The notes below the pieces were generated by a model. The model had not been told where the DNA came from, did not search any database, and saw only the letters and a program-made list of their open reading frames with translations. Shown in pieces: positions 61,893 to 64,000 of a DNA stretch of 64,000 nucleotides. The stretch covers positions 2,542,001-2,606,000 of the forward strand of contig NZ_JAGRPV010000001.1 in the NCBI RefSeq assembly GCF_030014955.1. Direction: 5' to 3'. Position 1 is the first letter of the stretch, and the number at the start of each line of letters is the position of its first letter. The stretch is from Cohnella hashimotonis. GTDB lineage: Bacteria; Bacillota; Bacilli; Paenibacillales; Paenibacillaceae. Made by a program: the position numbers and the translations under genes.

Positions 61893-61939
61893 TCGGATCG
61901 TCCGTAATCCGTAAACGGTAAAGAAGGAGATGCGAGAGA

Positions 61940-63019
61940 ATGAGCGAAGCTAGAATCGCAAAATTAAGAGGCGAGATGGCGTTGCTTGGCGTCGATGCCA
62001 TTTTGGTGACCAGCGGACATAACCGGCGGTACCTGACGGGATTCACCGGCACAGCTGGCGTCGTGCTGATTACGGCGTCGGACGCAGTACTGCTCACGGA
62101 CTTCCGCTATACCGAGCAAGCGAGCGCCCAAGCGGAGGGCGTCGAAGTCGCGGAGCATCCGCCGACAGGTTATTACGAACGGGTTGCGGAGCGACTGCGG
62201 AGCGCCGGCGCACTGCGCCTGTTATTCGAGGACAACACGGTCAGCTACGCGGCATACGCACAGCTCAAGGACCGGCTGGCGCCTGTAGAGCTTGTGCCCG
62301 CGGGCAAGGTGCTCGAGAAGCTTCGGGCAGTGAAGGACGCCGCTGAGCTTGCCGTCATCCGGGAAGCCGCCGACGTAGCGGACAGGACCTTCGCTCATAT
62401 ACTGAGCTTTCTAAAGCCGGGCGCCAAGGAATCCGACATCGCCTTGGAAATGGAGTTCTATATGAGGAAACTGGGCGCCTCGGGCACGTCGTTCGACACG
62501 ATCGTCGCTTCGGGCGAGCGCTCTGCCATGCCGCACGGGGTGGCGAGCGACCGGATCATCGGCGCAGGCGAATTCGTCACGCTTGATTTTGGCGCATACT
62601 ACAAAGGCTACTGCTCGGACTTGACCCGCACGGTCGTCGTCGGACCGGCGACGGATCGTCACCGGGAGATTTACGGCATCGTGCTCGAAGCCCAGCTGCA
62701 CGCGCTCGCGCATCTGAAGCCGGGAATGACCGGCCGTGAAGGCGATGCCTTGACGAGAGATATCATCACGCGGTATGGTTATGGAGATCAATACGGCCAT
62801 AGCACCGGTCACGGGATCGGGCTCGAGATTCACGAGGAGCCGCGGCTCAGCTATTCGGCGCCGGATACGATTTTACTCCCGGGTCATGTCGTCACGGTCG
62901 AACCGGGTATTTACGTACCGGGCTTCGGCGGCGTACGGATCGAAGACGACGTCGTTCTGACGGATGACGGGATTAAAATACTTACGCGTTCCCCGAAGGA
63001 ACTGATCGTTCTGGAATAG
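61940..63019 (+). CDS. papA: Xaa-Pro aminopeptidase (M24)
   Basis: The 359-residue cytoplasmic peptidase has an N-terminal creatinase-like domain and a pita-bread domain with all five metal ligands: two aspartates in [16 protein letters not shown], the histidine in [12 protein letters not shown], and glutamates in VTVEPGIYV and VRIEDDVVL. It removes N-terminal residues preceding proline. GAAGGAG precedes ATG 61940. Its place before efp is widely conserved; EF-P relieves stalling on proline runs while this enzyme recycles proline peptides. Confidence 0.94.
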   Translation: MSEARIAKLRGEMALLGVDAILVTSGHNRRYLTGFTGTAGVVLITASDAVLLTDFRYTEQASAQAEGVEVAEHPPTGYYERVAERLRSAGALRLLFEDNTVSYAAYAQLKDRLAPVELVPAGKVLEKLRAVKDAAELAVIREAADVADRTFAHILSFLKPGAKESDIALEMEFYMRKLGASGTSFDTIVASGERSAMPHGVASDRIIGAGEFVTLDFGAYYKGYCSDLTRTVVVGPATDRHREIYGIVLEAQLHALAHLKPGMTGREGDALTRDIITRYGYGDQYGHSTGHGIGLEIHEEPRLSYSAPDTILLPGHVVTVEPGIYVPGFGGVRIEDDVVLTDDGIKILTRSPKELIVLE

Positions 63020-63051
63020 GGAGCCACGTTCCTACAGGAGGGAATTTAGCA

Positions 63052-63609
63052 GTGATTTCCGTTAACGATTTTAAGACAGGCCTTACCATTGAAGTGGACA
63101 ACGATCTGTGCACCGTTATCGACTTCCAGCACGTCAAGCCGGGCAAGGGAGCAGCGTTCGTTCGCTCCAAGCTCAAGAACCTGCGCAACGGCAACGTGAT
63201 CGAGAAAACGTTCCGCGCCGGCGAGAACGTCGTCCGCGCCCATATCGAAAACCGCGCCGTACAGTATCTGTACAACTCCGGCAGCGAGTATACGTTCATG
63301 GACAACGAGACTTACGACCAGTTCAACCTTGACAAGAAGCAGCTCGAGTGGGAAGTCAATTTCCTGAAGGAAAACATGACGGTCAACATTACCAGCTACC
63401 AGGGCGAGATTCTCGGCATCAACCTGCCGAACAACGTCGACCTTAAGGTCGTCGAGACCGAGCCTGGCATCAAGGGTAATACGGCGACCGGCGCAACCAA
63501 GAACGCGAAGCTTGAGACGGGCCTTAACGTTCAAGTGCCGCTCTTTATTAACGAAGGCGACGTGCTGCTCATCAACACCACCGAAGGCAAGTACATCTCC
63601 CGCGCTTAA
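63052..63609 (+). CDS. efp: Translation elongation factor P
   Basis: The 185-residue factor eases peptide-bond formation at polyproline. It has the three-domain length, the modified-lysine loop [14 protein letters not shown] with K32 at the tip, and the C-terminal [20 protein letters not shown]. It starts at GTG 63052, eight bases behind AGGAGGG. It closes the block and is followed by a terminator. Confidence 0.96.
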   Translation: MISVNDFKTGLTIEVDNDLCTVIDFQHVKPGKGAAFVRSKLKNLRNGNVIEKTFRAGENVVRAHIENRAVQYLYNSGSEYTFMDNETYDQFNLDKKQLEWEVNFLKENMTVNITSYQGEILGINLPNNVDLKVVETEPGIKGNTATGATKNAKLETGLNVQVPLFINEGDVLLINTTEGKYISRA

Positions 63610-63617
63610 GCTTCGAC

Positions 63618-63662
63618 AAAAATCCTCCTCGTCCTTATTAAGGACTGGAGGATTTTTTTTTC
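63618..63662 (+). terminator. Terminator of efp
   Basis: AAAATCCTCC with GTCCTTA pairs with TAAGGAC and GGAGGATTTT, ending in an extended T-run. Confidence 0.9.
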
Positions 63663-63683
63663 GTTTCTGGGCCGTCGGCCTTA

Positions 63684-63692
63684 TGCTATAAT
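63684..63692 (+). promoter_or_regulatory. Extended -10 promoter of the aspartokinase gene
   Basis: TGC directly followed by TATAAT; start codon 42 bases downstream. The -35 (TTTCTG) is weak. The leader is too short for a lysine riboswitch. Confidence 0.65.
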
Positions 63693-63733
63693 ATATTGCT
63701 GTATGCACAGTGTAGATGAGGAGTGGAACCGCT

Positions 63734-64000
63734 TTGTCCTTATTCGTGATGAAATTCGGCGGCAGTTCGGTCGGGACCACGGAGCGGATGCAGCGCGTGG
63801 CCCGGCGGATTATCGACAAAAAGCTGCAGGGCCATCGCGTCGTCGTCGTTGTGTCCGCCATGGGCGATACGACCGACGATCTGATCGACAAGTCCAAGGA
63901 ATTAACCGACAATCCCCCGGCACGGGAGATGGATATGCTGCTCACGACCGGCGAGCAGATCTCGGTCGCGCTGCTCGCGATGACTATTCATAAGCTCGGC
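63734..64000 (+). CDS. lysC: Aspartate kinase (3' part outside the window)
   Basis: Only the first 89 codons are present and the frame is open at the window end. They read LSLFVMKFGGSSVGTT (the kinase ATP-binding KFGGSSVG motif), VVVVVSAMGDTTDDLID and LLTTGEQISVALLAM, all diagnostic for aspartokinase, which phosphorylates aspartate for lysine, threonine, methionine and diaminopimelate. TTG 63734 is placed ten bases behind GAGGAG; ATG 63749 is an alternative. Isozyme class cannot be decided from the fragment. Confidence 0.9.
   Translation, partial: MSLFVMKFGGSSVGTTERMQRVARRIIDKKLQGHRVVVVVSAMGDTTDDLIDKSKELTDNPPAREMDMLLTTGEQISVALLAMTIHKLG

Noticed and set aside
63663..63733. Lysine riboswitch ahead of the aspartokinase gene
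   Set aside because: Only about 40 bases separate the extended -10 promoter from the start codon, too short for the aptamer.

Overview
The window looks like chromosomal DNA of a GC-rich, endospore-forming member of the Paenibacillaceae, most like Cohnella or Paenibacillus. The pointers are an S-layer-homology surface protein, a YesM/YesN-type two-component pair, the spore genes gerPABCDE, splB and a YjcZ peptide, a T-box in front of methionyl-tRNA synthetase, and a gene order matching Bacillus subtilis mntR-yqhO-yqhP-yqhQ-yqhR-aroQ-papA-efp. Ribosome binding sites are strong, and TTG or GTG starts are common. No prophage, transposase, CRISPR array, rRNA or tRNA was found; the organism name is inference.

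Layout. 1-1840: 3' part of an SLH-anchored beta-helix protein. 1991-2662: ribonuclease H. 2848-7779: an overlapping trio of membrane-anchored solute-binding protein, YesM-type kinase and YesN-type regulator. 7876-10612: a lone LytTR regulator with a cre site, yfiT, a TerC transporter and the small alarmone synthetase relQ. 10613-11114: tandem repeats. 11115-18787: purine salvage (adenosine deaminase, nucleoside hydrolase, nupNOPQ-like ABC importer). 18922-22539: pseudouridine synthase, nucleotidyltransferase, aldo/keto reductase, lipoate ligase. 22703-27196: heterodimeric ABC exporter and a Gly-rich lipoprotein. 27372-34341: sugar catabolism (KDPG aldolase, KDG kinase, AraC regulator, GH42 beta-galactosidase, araA under two AraR boxes). 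34646-35920: chemoreceptor. 36143-43878: glycogen cluster glgB-glgC-glgD-glgA plus a GH15 glucoamylase. 44035-47334: DUF1361 and zinc-ribbon proteins, a PucR-type regulator and a 39-residue YjcZ peptide. 47439-49235: gerPABCDE on the minus strand behind a near-perfect sigma-K promoter. 49425-52951: a gerP-divergent protein, a small membrane protein, yidD, then T-box and metG. 53067-57518: CHASE3 hybrid kinase, ccdA, splB. 57686-63609: the mntR-to-efp block. 63734-64000: start of an aspartokinase.

The genes fit together as carbohydrate uptake, storage and regulation, nucleoside salvage, and spore formation and germination. The least ordinary items are the permease-less SBP-kinase-regulator trio whose binding protein lacks a lipobox, the catabolite-controlled single-domain LytTR regulator, the GH15 enzyme in the usual place of glycogen phosphorylase, and three locus-specific intergenic tandem-repeat arrays of about 50, 50 and 72 bp period, one of which resembles a multiplied terminator hairpin. 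No wholly new biological system could be demonstrated; the trio and the repeat arrays are the best candidates for follow-up.
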